Assembly (NCBI GenBank): GCA_023374045.1
Contig: JAIOTZ010000278.1
Location: forward strand, 1-64,000
Direction: 5' to 3'
Source of the DNA: Limonium bicolor
Lineage: Eukaryota > Streptophyta > Magnoliopsida > Caryophyllales > Plumbaginaceae
DNA length: 64,000 nt
This document shows positions 43,441 through 58,110 of this stretch, piece by piece. The position numbers and the translations under genes are program-made. The notes under the pieces are model-generated. The model saw only the letters and a list, made by a program, of their open reading frames with translations. It was not told the DNA's origin and did not search any database. How positions within the stretch are numbered: the first letter of the stretch is position 1; every line of letters starts with the position of its first letter.

Positions 43441-45984
43441 TGAAATACCCCGAACTTAAATATAGGGATTAAAATTAATCTAATACGTAATTAAGGGCCT
43501 AATGGTACCTAAATAATATTGGTAAGAAAAATAAATCCAAAAGAAATAAATAAACGCTTAAAAGCAGAAAAACGCTAAATAAGCGTTAAATAACCATAGG
43601 AGGTATGAGACCTCGGTTAGCGTATTATATGGATTCTAAAGGTTTAATAAGACCTAAATAATATATGGGAACAACTCCCGAAGAAAACGGATCCAAATAA
43701 AGTATTAAAACGCTAATAGAACTTTAGAGCACGTTTTTCGAGGAAACCCGAAAACGTGACTTTAAGTGGTCAAACAGACCCGTAAAAATTATAAATCATT
43801 AAATAATAATTATTAAGCATCTATGGGAGCTTAATAGTCAATAAAATTAATTAAACGAGGAAATTCCGGAAAACGGGCCCGGTTAGTGAATAGTACCTAA
43901 ACCGGGTAAAATAACGAGCGTTTTCTGTAAAAGACGAAAAACGCTCCAGCTAGTATACTGTAAGGGGGCCGGTTTTTAAAGTTAAATAACCCCTCACACA
44001 CACATGTAACTAGCTAACAAATAAGAAATCAAAAGCAAAAAGAAAAGTACAAAAGTAAAATAACTCTCTCTCACCTCTCACTCCCACCTTTCCCTCTCTC
44101 TCTCCTCTTCTCCCTCTCTCACCGTCTCCCTCCTTCCTCTCTCAGCTGGGGCGATTTTGGAGCTCTCCAACAACCAACAATGGCTTCCCTCCTTCTCTAG
44201 CATGCTCCATCTGTTGTAAGCTCCAAACGCAAAAAATAATTACATATTGAACTCCCCTCATCTCCTCTACACTTTCTCTTTTCAAAATCCAAAAATGAGG
44301 AAGTTCATTTTCGGGGTATTCCCCATTCAAAGAGAAAAGCACACCATTATGGAGCTTGGAGTCTCCTCTTTCCAACAAGGTATAAATCTCCACAAAAGAT
44401 TCAAGTTTTCTCCATTTTCTTGGTAGCCGATTTTGGCTTGTTGTAATGCCTTGTTTTTCCTCTCTTTTGAGCAAATATCAACCCTCCAATGGTGGTGAGA
44501 GCACCTTCTTGAACCAAGGGCTAAAACCCCTCCTAAAAGCTTCAAAGGTAAACCCTAGAAATTTGTTTAAAACATCTCAATGAACTAGCATTAAATTAAG
44601 GGTTAGTATATTAATTATAGTGTTTTGTGTTCATTGGGTGATGGGAATGGAGTTTGGCAACTCCATTCCCCACATGGCCGATTTGGGCAATGAAGAAAGA
44701 AGAGGAGAATGAAAAAGAATGGAAGGAATACAAGCTCAAGGTAAGAGCTCTTTACTAATGTTAATTTTGGTGCATTAGAGTAATGGAATGGGTAAACGAA
44801 TAAAAGAAACCAAACTAATGTATTAGTATTGAAGTTTATGAAGTTTTGAGTATTTGAGAGTAAGTTTGAGTATTTGTGAAATTAGTAAGTGAATTGTAGG
44901 CCTTGGAGCCAAATTGGGTATGAGTATTAGTATTGGTATTTGAAGAAGTATTGGGTGAATGGCTATATTGTATTGATTGCTGGTAGGACCCTTGTAAGGG
45001 TGTGGCTAGAATAGGATGAACTTGGTGAGAAAATGTGTGTATGGATAAGTAAGAAATGTAGATGAACTATGGCAAAATTTGGTAGAATATGTATGCATGT
45101 GGATGACTTGGTGAATGGGAGAACCAAGGTATGTATTTGGATAGTAGAGATGTTTAATGACCATGGTATGGTAGTTGTGACAGTATGGAAGAGAGTGCAA
45201 AATCTGTAACAAAGTATATAGAAATGCATTGGAGAAGATAGGAAAGATTAGTGTGCAAGAATTGGTAAGAAGAGTGTTGGACTTGGGTGTAGGTAATGTA
45301 ATGACTTGGAAATGTATTTGGGATGCTAGGAGTAACATTGGTGGAGGAATATTGAATGGTAGGAGTTGTAGAAAAATCTGTAGCATTAGAGGAATGAAAA
45401 ACTGTTGTAGGTGTTGAAAGGAAAGTGAGGAAATTGTGTAAATTGTCTCATGGATTTAGTAATGGATTTGGTGGATGAAATAAGGTATTTTAGGAAGCCT
45501 AAATGGCATTATATCATGTGGGATTACATGTAGGAAGATTGGGGAAGGAATGGGTAAGAAAAGAATTGAAAAACAAAGTCTGTAGCAGCTTTCTGCTACC
45601 GACCGACCCAGAGCCGGGTCGGACCGTGGGTCGGTCGGAGCTTAGGTAACGAAAATAAACCTCTCGGGAATGGACCGACCCAGGGGCCGTGGGTCGGACG
45701 TGGGTCGGTCGGACTCGAATTTTCTGTTGTCGAAGTTTCGCACTTCGACCGACCCAGAGGTGGGTCGGTCGGTGGGTCGGTCGGAATTGGACAACAGACC
45801 CGAAACTCTCGGCAATGGACCGACCCAGGAGCGTATGGGTCGGTCGGATAGTTCTGGGTCGGTCGGGAGAAATTTCAGAGAACGAAACTTACTGGAATGG
45901 ACCGACCCAGGGTTGGGTCGGTCGGTGGGTCGGTCGACCCATAACTTACAAAAAAAAAAAAACTAAAACTAAATGAATGTAACT

Positions 45985-46032
<48 letters not shown>

Positions 46033-47632
46033 ACCCACCTATACATACGTACATGCATATGTAGGTAAGTAAACCAATGTAAGTAATCAAAAGTAAGTAA
46101 ATAAAATGTAAGTATAGGAAATGTAAGGACTTAGTAAAATAAGTTAGGAACATAGTAAGAGTACAAGTTAAGTACTTGTAGATAGTTAATCATTCGATTG
46201 TATGTATATCATAGGATTTGATTGTGAACACCGGAGGAACGTTGGGATACAAGTACAACGGTGAAAGGTATGATTTCTTCATGCCCTGTATCCTAATCTG
46301 GTTACCCCGATTTGTGTGCTTATTTGATCACCTAAATAAGATAAATGCATGAATCGGACTATATTGCACTTACTTGTGCTTGACTTATGTGTTCTTGATA
46401 TTTATTGTCTTGAACACTAGTTTGTATAATTCATGAAATATGTGGATGAAGATAAATGTATTTGTACCTTGTAGTGTACTTGTGTATTGTATTGTATTTC
46501 GTATGTATGTGTATATGGGTATTGTATTATTGTGGCTTGAATGTTGACTTGTGCTAATTCCTAACTATCTAACTCCTAACTTAAGTGAGTAAATTGGAAT
46601 GAGTACAAGTCCGATATAGCTTCGGCCACGCGTGAGGATGCGGAGTCACAAGAGGTTGGCTGCAATTCCTGACTCTTAAACTGGTCCGCGGCCCAAATCC
46701 CTTAAATGGGTAGCATCCCGGATTAGTGAGTCAAGTAAATCCCGGAGGTGGGACGGTGTAGTCCCCAGGGCCGGAGGTCCCGACGACTTAACTTGAGTAA
46801 GAGTAAGAGTAAGTAAGTATGGATCCGTAAGTAGTATGAGTATGAGTATGTATGTGTATGTATGAGTAAATGAGTAAAAGAGTAATCTCCACCCGATTAA
46901 CCCGGGTGGACCAATGAAGCTAACAAGAATTGTATGTGTGTATGTACTGCGTATGTGTACTTGAGAACAAGGTAAGTAAGTATTTGATGGTATATGTATT
47001 CCTTGTATGTGATGAAATGTATGTATGTATGCCTTGTGGAAGTAATGTAGTATTGAGTATGAAAGCATGTATGCATGTTGTGTGAATAAATGAACCGCAT
47101 GTATACGACCAAGTGGTCGGCGTACCCTCACTAGTACGCGGGGTATGCGGTTATCATGCTCGGCGAAAGCTGACCCCTTCGGGGGACATTTTTTAGTGTG
47201 CAGGTACCCGAAGCGGATGTGGCCAAGGTGAGAGACCGGCGGCACACCCTTGTAATTAGAAGTAAGTAGTGTGTGAGAAATGGGTAGTGAGTAGACTCTT
47301 AGAGAGTATGTATGAATTTGAAGAGGTATTACACTTGTATAAGGACCTAGTAACTCGGTATGTAGATTGTATGGTATTGAACTTGAAGTATTGTAATGAA
47401 TGGGATGTTGTAGTATTTGATTCGGTAATTGGAGTAGGTATGATAAGTGTGTAGTACTCGGATATTCCGGTCCATCAGACCGATGCTGTAAGTAGAAGTA
47501 GTGGCCTTGTTAGTCACGTGGGTGACTAACGGCATTGTATCACCCAATGTATGTAAGAATATATCCGCTGCGTGTATCTGGTATGTAAGGAGATTGGACG
47601 GTAAGTATTGTATTAATGGTAGGGGTGTTACA
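43441..47632 (+). repeat. LARD LTR II (4.2 kb)
   Basis: Collinear with LTR I, with scattered one-base indels and substitutions. Minisatellite at 45598-45941, (TA)n at 45986-46024, UUCG hairpin at 47174-47185. Confidence 0.92.
45598..45941. repeat. GGTCGGTCGG palindromic minisatellite, LTR II
   Basis: Same unit order as in LTR I; small differences lie mainly in hairpin centres. Confidence 0.9.
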
Positions 47633-50600
47633 AAAGTGGTATCAGAGCGAAAGAAGTATCGCTCTGATGACTGGAAAACCGAGTTAGAATACGAGTTAGG
47701 AATTAGAAGCTTAGGGCTAAGGGCTGAGTGTTAGCATTAGAGATATGCAGTTAGGAACTCCGGTGAGTACCGGATACCTACAATACCAGTCCCGCCCACC
47801 GCAACCCTATTGTATAACTTGGGAAAGTACGCCAGAGAGAAGGAAAGACCTCTCATACTCGGAAAAACCCGATCTGGCAGTAGTGAAATAATCATACTGT
47901 AACAAGAACCGACATATAGTAATGCAAGGAATGGAAGTCCCGGAGATGTGGTTCCGGTCGAACAACAATACCGCACTCAACAGCGGTTGAAGAGCACTCC
48001 AACCACGGGGAGGGGCTGCAACTTACAACAGCATGGGGCGACGTGTTTAGCAGTCGCGAGAACCTGGCTAGTCAACCAGCAGCAGGAAAGAAGCACTAAC
48101 CGTGCAACGAAATGAAAAAGGGAGTAATAACAAACCCGAGACACAAGTCTACGGGGATAGTAATACTTGAATAATACCACCAACGGTATGCTAGCTGACT
48201 AAGAACATAGTCAGGAACGGTTAACTCCAAAACTACGACGCCAAAAGATTGCAATACTGGCCAATATAGCTCAGACAACTATAAGCATAACCATGAGATA
48301 CAATCACAATAGGACTACGAGGGTAGTGCCTAAACAAGGTAGGTTCCGTAACCACCACAATGGTGGGAACGAGCCACAAGGAACAACTTTAAACCAAGTA
48401 AAGGGAATCTCCAAGGATTGGAGAAGTACCCAGATCTACGACAGCCATGTCTAGACCGCCGAGAAACTACCTAAAGGATCGAGTATACCAATTATAGATC
48501 AATAAGAATCAAGGAAACAGTCAATACGACTAACACACACGAGTGGGAACAGTACCGTGATCGACATAGGATTACCCAAAAACCACCAGTACCACGCACT
48601 TGCCACCAAGGCGAGTAGTAAGTAACGACACGAATATGTAAAGGAACAATAATATGTCACAAGTACATAGTAATGTACGGTGACCGTAATGAACAACCAC
48701 AGGATCACACATCCTAACAACCAGACGTATGAAACCTTGGGAAGGCTTAACGACCCGACCACGGTACTCAGTACATACCAGTCAGCGGGACGCTAGACTT
48801 GGTCAAGACCTCAAGCATGGCTATGCCATGAGATATTTCTTTTAGACCGAACCATTGTTTTCAAAACCAAACCCTTCTTTCAAACCATAACTTCTTTAAA
48901 AACCTTGGATTTTAAAACCAAACCAACAAAATTTCGGTGAGTATCATAGATTGATACAAGAGGAGTTGACAACAGAATACTTCACCTAGGCGTGTGACGA
49001 ACACTACAAGTATACCCAATTACGGGATGTGGGACAACCGCACTCCGAAGGAGCTTGCGGGCCTGACACGTAGTCGGGTAAGTGGTAACGTATCAGTATG
49101 GTACCCCACGTATGTATACATGTAGCGTACGACACACGGGAAGTAGTCAACTCCGTTCTACGGACCATAAGTAAATTTTAACCAGGACACAACTGGACAC
49201 CTCAGACGATTAAGTACAAAGGAACTCAGAGAATCCATCTGAAGATAAGGAATAAGAACTAGAAGTGCAAAGAGCACAGACTAGTAAGAATAGACATTGG
49301 ATATGTCTCGAGGACGTCAAACAAATCGTGATAGCTGGAAGGATACCCAGCCTAAACACAGTAAGGCAGTTGCCTAACGTGAACACCACAATGCTCAACA
49401 AACGGGACAGAACTCCCAAGAGCACTCACCAGATTACCATAAAGCCAATCCATCATCGGAGGGATACTTAAACTAGTCTCAAGCACTAGGAGCAATTATA
49501 AACGGTCTACCCAACGACGGGAGACGTCATGAACCCAAAAGGGATAACTCAAAACACAATACCACAAGGCGGTATAGTAGACAGACACGTTTTAAACATT
49601 AGCCGGATGTAACGGCACATGACCCACAACACCCAGGAGCAATCCTTGAAGGGTGTCAGAGTTAGCAACAGATGAACAAAGCATCATGATAAAAGCACAA
49701 AGCTAGAACAACACTCGGTTAAGACACCGAAGGGATTTCACTTAACAGGAAAAACCCTAAATTACCAAAGGCATGATTAACATCGGAATGCTAGAAAGGG
49801 CCTCCTATGAACGGAAGCGTGATGGCACGACTTACCATGGAGCCCAGTAATACCTCCAACCAATGGAGTACACAAGGAGTGAAAACAGATATAAGCAGCT
49901 TGCAAAGAGCATAGCTCGCAGCAACACGGCTTAAAAGCCATCAACCAACCATGTTAGGTAAACCTCAATGGTTGCATAACCCACACCATTTGGTGGCAAG
50001 ACTTGCAAGAGATATTACCTCATACGACAAGAAATCAACAACTGGACCATCAGTTCAAACCCAACATCCTGAGTGGCTTGGAGTAATGGCCATCTCAGAG
50101 TCACTGTCACTAGAGCACCAGCCTAGTATACAGTTGACAAGCTTTTAATTACCCTTCATGCCTACTGTAGCTAATAACACAGAGGCATAAGAATCAGGAT
50201 AATGCCAACATTGGCCTAGACCACATTTGGACACTACGAGAAACCCAAAGGAAGGTACCCTCGTTAACTGAAGACCACCAATGCAGTGGTGATGTGAACC
50301 CTTAGTAAAGGCTTCCATCTACTATAACAATAAAGCCTACGCAATGGATATTGCCAAGGGGCAATGGAATAAGGAAAGAGATATCCAAACTATCACGACT
50401 TAAAGGAGTAAGTATACTTCACATGCACCTAAGCATGTGTGAACCACTGTATAAAAACCAACATGGTAAACCTCGTCACGAGACTTATGAGTGGAAACAT
50501 ACCCCTCAACAAAAACTTCATTTGTCTGATCAATGATGGAGAACGGGACCAGAAAACCCTGGAAGTTTCTTGGGATGTCCCGGTGACGTACATACAAAGT

Positions 50601-53251
50601 AAGACTACACAGCTAGAGCCTGTAACCAATGCTCAGCTTGAGAGGACATCATTGTCAAAACAATCAATGTGAGTGCACATTGCACACCATGAAGGATCAA
50701 CGCTCAAGAGAGCTTGTAACCCGATAAATTACTTCATCCTTGTCAACCAAGACACTTGGTAAATGGTATCGTAAATGAGCAAATAATGTGAGGTAAGCTA
50801 ACCTACACATGAAACCCGAGTTGAGATAAGCATCTCCACAATGGGAAGATAATACCATTACGGTATGCAACAACAATCATCATACATATGAACTAGGAAA
50901 CTCCTAGTGTACTTACACCATAAGGAAATGGTGCTATGACAATGGCAATGAGTAAAGAGAAAACTATCACAATAACAGAAACAGTAAGAACAATGTTGTA
51001 CAATGAGTAAGAATACGGTGCGCAACAAGCGACCGACATGAGGAAGTAGCAGATAACGACACGGAGTATAAGTATGGAAGAAGGCAGAAATATTCTTTCT
51101 ATCACATAAGTGACTTACTGTCAAGCGTTTACGCCTCTGCACTCTGTATGACTGAGTGTTTTGGTATTGCACTTGTTCAGCTAATGATCTAATGGGATGG
51201 TTAGGGATATGGAGAATGTAAACCGTAGTAAACCCTTCTTTTCACCAACAAACATGGCATAAACCAGTTAAGCAAGCTTAGCAACAAACCGTGTGGCCTA
51301 AGGCCAAAGAAGCACGAAGAGTGTAAACACACTAACAATCACAAGGTGTGAATTCCATTGGAATAAAGAGTGAAAAGAGACTTAAGAAAGTCATTAGGAC
51401 CGATGCATATCAGGCAAGGTCATACAAGTAAAGACACTTGTACTGAACCAGAAGAACTGTATGATCCAGAATATATGACAACAGAGGAAGCACTACAACT
51501 AAATAGTGGCTTAACCTCGCCCGACAATAAGTCGGAGGAACTTAGTAAATAATCGTGGGAGCACGGATAGCAGTGCAGTAGATTACCAGAGAGCTGGTTA
51601 CAACCTAAAATCATCGAGTTCGAACACAGTAAAAGAGTACCGAATTTGTCTAGTAAACCTTATTCCCATAATAGACGGATAAAAGGTTATGTATAACACA
51701 TTAAGGATAACAAGAAGGGTGAGGATGAAACCCAAGTTATCAGGGTCGCGCAGCAGAAGCTAGTGGGCCCTAGCTAGGAGATAATACACCTAGTAAGTAT
51801 AGTAGAAGAACTATTAATGCCTTGAAGCCTAATAGGCTAGAACCAAATTGTTTGTGAGTTAAATAAACTCATAGAGGAATTCTTGGTGCAAGGACTAAAC
51901 CATTGGTATGGTTAAGACCCTTTGACCAGAGCATATTGTATAGTGTACCATAGTGAAGCTAAACGCTTCAGATTGCAAATTGATTAAACCGATGTTTAAT
52001 AATAATAACATATGGTAGATTACGTGGGCGTAATCCTTTTAGGGGGGGGTAGAGCGAAAACCGCTTAATGAAAGCTTTATAAATAAAACACATAAACTAT
52101 AATGTGCATAGCGCAAATGAGAATCGAATTAACGATTGGTACTAATGTTAAACAAACAACGTATTCACCATAATGAGATTATGGTAGATAAGCATTAGAT
52201 ATGCAAATACCATAGGGCGAATATACCCATCGTGTAACCAGTGTAAGGGTATTAGTAAAGAAGAGTAACGAGTAGTGGACGGAACTCCACAAGTATTGTA
52301 ACCTTGAAGAAGTAGTACGAATGGAATGAGAGAATGAGGAATGAATTCTAGGAGTAGTGTATTCGTAAGTAAAATTATCGGAAGTAAATTGAGAACAATT
52401 AAACTCTACAAGTATGATAATTCCTATTAAAATATTTGAAACAATTGAGGGTAATGGATGGAAGTAGTGAAGGTGATGAAATGAGCACTTAGGTATTGAC
52501 CTGGAGTAAAGCATTTGGAAATAGAGTGAGGATGATTGATGGATCGAATCCATCCTTTGGAGATGTATGAATGACTAGGGAGAATTAAAAGATAAAACAT
52601 GGAAATAATTGAATAATTGCTGTTGAAACTGACGTGGGAAGTCGAACTTGATCCTGATCAGATCAGGGGAAAACGAACACAAATTGGGGTGGAGAGATAG
52701 TTCGACACTGGTGCTGATCACATCAGGGTCGAATGATTCTTGAAGCTCCCCTTAAGTGGTCACAAGAATCACACTTAGGATAGAAGTAAGAATATTAATT
52801 GGAATTTGGAGTTGTATGCTTTAGAAAATGTTTAATTGGTAGTGGTGAAAGAATTTCTTAGTATGGAATGAGAACCTACTAGAAGTGTGTATCGAAGGAA
52901 ATAGTAAGGTAGTATGTTGTATTATTCCAAAGGCAGCGGACATAGAGGAGTCCTGTGTCCACGACCTTGGTGCCTGAGGGATTGTAAGTGTATTGCATTG
53001 CTTTGGGGATAGCTTTGCACTGTATGTATGTATAAACCTTGTAATGAGGAACCGGATGATTGGTAGGAATGCGGATTGGGTAAGTATTGTACATTGGTAT
53101 AGTATGGTATGTAGGAACCTTGAGGGATGGATTTGGGAATTGTAAGGAGGAAGGATGTATGACTTTGGCACTAGACAAGTATAAAGGAGTAAGTATAGTA
53201 ATCCCATAACCTCGAACAACTTTGAGGACAAAGTTCTTAAGGGGGGTAGAT
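47633..53251 (+). other. LARD internal region II, noncoding
   Basis: Collinear with internal region I over its full length; no gene. Many inverted repeats are kept, but the GCACTTGC hairpin at about 48597 has lost its second arm. Confidence 0.85.
47637..47648 (+). other. Primer binding site, tRNA-iMet type (LARD II)
   Basis: TGGTATCAGAGC. The inverted repeat (stem ATCAGAGCGA) is kept, but the loop is enlarged to AAGAAGTA (47641-47668). Confidence 0.92.
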
Positions 53252-55790
53252 TGAAATACCCCGAACTTAAATATAGGGATTTAAAATTAATCTAATACGT
53301 AATTAAGGGCCTAATGGTACCTAAATAATATTAGTAAGGAAAATAAATCCAAAAGAAATAATAAACGCTTAAAAGCAGAAAACGCTAAATAAGCGTTAAA
53401 TAACCATAGGAGGTATGAGACCTCGGTTAGCGTATTATATGGATTCTAAAGGTTTAATAAGACCTAAATAATATATGGGAACAACTCCCGAAGAAACGGA
53501 TCCAAATAAAGTATTAAAACGCTAATAGAACTTTAGAGCACGTTTTTCGAGGAAACCCGAAAACGTGACTTTAAGTGGTCAAACAGACCCGTAAAAATTA
53601 TAAATCATTAAATAATAATTATTAAGCATCTATGGGAGCTTAATAGTCAATAAAATTAATTAAACGAGGAAATTCCGGAAAACGGGCCCGGTTAGTGAAT
53701 AGTACCTAAACCGGGTAAAATAACGAGCGTTTTCTGTAAAAGACGAAAAACGCTCCAGCTAGTATACTGTAAGGGGGCCGGTTTTTAAAGGGTTAATAAC
53801 CCCTCACACACACATGTAACTAGCTAACAAATAAGTAAATCATAAAGCAAAAAGTAAAAGTACAAAGCAAAATAACTCTCTCTACCTCTCCCCACTCCCA
53901 CCTTTCCCTCTTCTCTCTCCAATCTCTCCCTCTCTCACCGTCTCCCTCCTTCCTCTCTCAGCTGGGGCGATTTTTGAGCTTCTCCAACACCAACAATGGC
54001 TTCCCTCCTTCTCTAGCATGCTCCATCTCCATGTAACTCCAAACGCAAAAATAATTACATATTTTACTCTCCTCATCATCCTCTACACTTCTCTCTTTTC
54101 AAAATCCAAAAATGAGGAAGTTGATTTCGTGGGTATACCCCATTCAAGAGAAAAGTACACCATTATGGAGCTTGGAGTCTCCTCTTTCCAACAAGGTATA
54201 AATCTCCACAAAAGATTCAAGTTTTCTCCATTTTTCTTTGGTAGCCGATTTTGGCTTGTTGTAATGCCTTGTTTTTCCTCTCTCTTTTGAGCAAAATATC
54301 AACCCTCCAATGGTGGTGAGAGCACCTTCTTGAACAAGGGCTAAAACCCCTCCTAAAAGCTTCAAAAGGTAAACCCTAGAAATTTGTTTAAAACATCTCA
54401 ATGAACTAGCATTAAATTAAGGGTTAGTATATTAATTATAGTTGCTTTGTGTGTCATTGGGTGATGGGAATGGAGTTTGGCAACTCCATTCCCCACATGG
54501 CCGATTTGGGCAATGAAGAAAGAGAGGAGAATGAAAAAGAATGAAGGAAATACAAGCTCAAGGTAAGAGCTCTTTACTAATGTTAATTTTGGTGCATTAG
54601 AGTAATGGAATGGGTAAACGAATAAAAGAAACCAAACTAATGTATTAGTATTGAAGTTTATGAAGTTTTGAGTATTTGAGAGTAAGTTTGAGTATTTGTG
54701 AATTAGTATGTGAATTGTAGGCCTTGGAGCCAAATGGTTGGGTATGAGTATTGGTATTGATTTTGAAGAAGTATTGGTGAATGGATATTGTATTGATTGC
54801 TGGTAGAACCCTTGTAAGGGTGTGGCTAGAATAGGAATGAACTTGGTGAGAATTTGTGTATGGATAAGTAAGAAATGTAGATAACTATGGCAAAATTTTG
54901 GTAGGAAATGTGTATTGTGGATGACTTGGTGAATGGAAAACCAAGGTATGTATTTGGATAGTAGAGATGTTTAATAGCATGGTATGGTAGTTGTGAGTAG
55001 GATGAGAAGTGCAAAATCTGTAGCAAAGTATAGACATGCATTGGAGAAGATAGGAAAGATTAGTGTGCAAGAATTGGTAAGAAGAGTGTTGGACTTGGGT
55101 GTAGGTAATGTAATGACTTGGAAATGTTTTGGGATACTAGGAGTAACATTGGTGGAGGATATTGAATGGTAGGAGTTGTAAAAAATCTGTAGCATTAGAG
55201 GATGAAAAACTGTTGTAGTGTTGAAAGGAAGTGAGGAAATTGTGTAAATTGTCTCATGGATTTAGTAATGGATTTGGTGGATGAAATAAGGTATTTTAGG
55301 AAGCCTAAATGGCATTATATCATGTGGGATTACATGTAGGAAGATTGGGAAGGAATGGGTAAGAAAAGAATTGAAAAACAAAGTCTGTAGCAGCTTTCTG
55401 CTACCGACCGACCCAGAGCCGGGTCGGACCGTGGGTCGGTCGGAGCTTAGGTAACGAAAATAAACCTCTCGGGAATGGACCGACCCAGGGGCCGTGGGTC
55501 GGACGTGGGTCGGTCGGACTCGAATTTTCTGTTGTCGAAGTTTCGCACTTCGACCGACCCAGAGGTGGGTCGGTCGGTGGGTCGGTCGGAACTTGGACAA
55601 CAGACCCGAACTCTCGGCAATGGACCGACCCAGAGCGTATGGGTCGGTCGGAATAGTTCTGGGTCGGTCGGGAGAAATTTCAGAGAACGAAACTTACTGG
55701 AATGGACCGACCCAGGGTTGGGTCGGTCGGTGGGTCGGTCGACCCATAACTTACAAAAAAAAAAAAACTAAAACAATGAATGTAACTAGC

Positions 55791-55823
<33 letters not shown>

Positions 55824-57430
55824 GTATGTATACCCACCTATACATACGTACATGCATATGTAGGTAAGCAAACCAATGTAGTAATCAAAGCAAGTAAATA
55901 AAATGTAAGTATAGGAAAGGTAAGGACTTAGTAAATATAAGTTAGGAAACATAGTAAGAGTACAAGTTGAGTACTTGTGGATAGTTAATCATTCGATTGT
56001 ATGTATATCATAGGATTTGATTTGTGAACACCGGAGGAACGTTGGGATACAAGTACAACGGTGAAAGGTATGATTTCTTCATGCCCTGTATCCTAATCTG
56101 GTTACCCCGATTTGTGTGCTTATTTGATCACCTAAATAAGATAAATGCATGAATCGGACTATATTGCACTTACTTGTGCTTGACTTTATGTTCTCGATGT
56201 TTATTGTCTTGAACACTAGTTTGTATAATTCATGAATATGTGGATGAAGATAATTGTATTTGTACCTTGTAGTGTACTTGTGTATTGTATTGTATTTCGT
56301 ATGTATGTGTATATGGGTATTGTATTATTGTGGCTTGAATGTTGACTTGTGCTAATTCCTAACTATCTAACTCCTAACTTAAGTGAGTAAATTGGAATGA
56401 GTACAAGTCCGATATAGCTTCGGCCACGCGTGAGGATGCGGAGTCACAAGAGGTTGGCTGCAATTCCTGACTCTTAAACTGGTCCGCGGCCCAAATCCCT
56501 TAAATGGGTAGCATCCCGGATTAGTGAGTCAAGTAAATCCCGGAGGTGGGACGGTGTAGTCCCCAGGGCCGGAGGTCCCGACGACTTAACTTGAGTAAGA
56601 GTAAGAGTAAGTAAGTATGGATCCGTAAGTAAGTATGAGTATGAGTATGTATGTGTATGTATGGAGTAAATGAGTAAAAGAGTAATCTCCACCCGATTAA
56701 CCCGGGTGGACCAATGAAGCTAACAAGAATTGTATGTTGTGTATGTACTGCGTATGTGTACTTGAGAACAAGGTAAGTAAGTATTTGATGGTATATGTAT
56801 TCCTTGTATGTGATGAAATGTATGTATGTATGCCTTGTGGAAGTAATGTAGTATTGAGTATGAAAGCATGTATGCATGTTGTGTGAATAAATGAACCGCA
56901 TGTATACGACCAAATGGTCGGCGTACCCTCACTAGTACGCGGGGTATGCGGTTATCATGCTCGGCGAAAGCTGACCCCTTCGGGGGACATTTTTTAGTGT
57001 GCAGGTACCCGAAGCGGATGTGGCCAAGGTGAGAGACCGGCGGCACACCCTTGTAATTGAAGTAAGTAGTTGTGAGAAACGGGTAGTGAGTAGACTCTTA
57101 GAGAGTATGTATGATTTGGAAGAGGTATTACACTTGTATAAGGACCTTAGTAACTCGGTATGTAGATTGTATGGTATTGAACTTGAAGTATTGTAATGAA
57201 TGGGATGTTGTAGTATTTGATTCGGTAATTGGAGTAGGTATGATAAGTGTGTAGTACTCGGATATTCCGGTCCATCAGACCGATGCTGTAAGTAGAAGTA
57301 GTGGCCTTGTTAGTCACGTGGGTGACTAACGGCATTGTATCACCAATGTATGTAAGAATATATCCGCTGCGTGAATCTGGTATGTAAGGAGATTGGACGG
57401 TAAGTATTGTATTAATGGTAGGGGTGTTAC
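53252..57430 (+). repeat. LARD LTR III (4.2 kb)
   Basis: Collinear with LTRs I and II. It ends ...GGGGTGTTAC and passes straight into H LTR sequence (TCGCCCATACGAG) instead of a primer site, so it is the outer 3' LTR. Confidence 0.92.
55403..55747. repeat. GGTCGGTCGG palindromic minisatellite, LTR III
   Basis: Same structure as the other two copies. Confidence 0.9.
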
Positions 57431-57906
57431 TCGCCCATACGAGTATAACGTTGCTTACTGATATATATATATATTATAAATACGAAACATTTTCCCACAT
57501 ACAACAAGAGATAGATCTAAACCTTCCCATCCAATATAATACTCACAGTGAGATGCTAAGTATCCCAATCCTAATACACATTTCTAAGTTCGTATCAAAA
57601 TGCACATCGCTATATACACAACTATAACGAACTACCTATCAGCGCGCCGACGCGCCCGCTCTTTGTCGACACCTAAGCTGCATACCTGCAAAAATGTTTG
57701 TGTGGTATGGAATCAGCCCCTGCTGAGTATGTTACTATCGGACTGTCATGCCCCCTTGGCCTCAGTTAATTTGGTCGAGAGAGCATGCAATCATTTTCAT
57801 GCAGTAGTTTAATATAAAAAACTGTAAAGCACCAACATCGAATTGTAGTAACTCAATTAGCAAACAAGCCCTCGGCTTCACACATTGCAACACAGTAAAC
57901 CACTGA

Positions 57907-58110
57907 AAGCGTTAAAACGCTTATATGAGTACAGAGACTCAATTCCACAAAATGATAGTTCATAATTGAGTACGGCGACTCACTCGACCAAACAATCCAC
58001 AATAATCCACACACGAGCACAGCGACTCGACTCAACAGTTCACAATACAGACAAAAGTACAATTTCTCAATCAGACCAATTCACAACACACAATATGAGC
58101 ACAATGACTC
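57907..58110. repeat. Short palindrome cluster in H LTR
   Basis: AAGCGTT-AA-AACGCTT at 57907-57922, then four GAGT/GAGC-N6-ACTC hairpins at 57927-57940, 57968-57981, 58015-58028 and 58097-58110, in AC-rich spacers. Unit length is irregular. Confidence 0.65.

Larger units (their letters stand above)
33590..57430 (+). mobile_element. LARD-like noncoding LTR retrotransposon in tandem (3 LTRs, 2 internal regions), 23.8 kb
   Basis: TGAAATACCCC starts at 33590, 43441 and 53252. The first two LTRs end GGGGTGTTACA followed by a primer site; each new LTR is preceded by the polypurine tract TTAAGGGGGG. LTR lengths are about 4.23, 4.19 and 4.18 kb; the internal regions are 5617 and 5619 bp. No gag or pol motif is visible in any frame, so this fits a large retrotransposon derivative that needs another element's proteins. 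The flanks read CACTCGC before the first LTR and ...GTTACTCGCC after the last. This fits a CTCGC target duplication if two bases (CA) were lost at the final LTR end. Confidence 0.88.
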
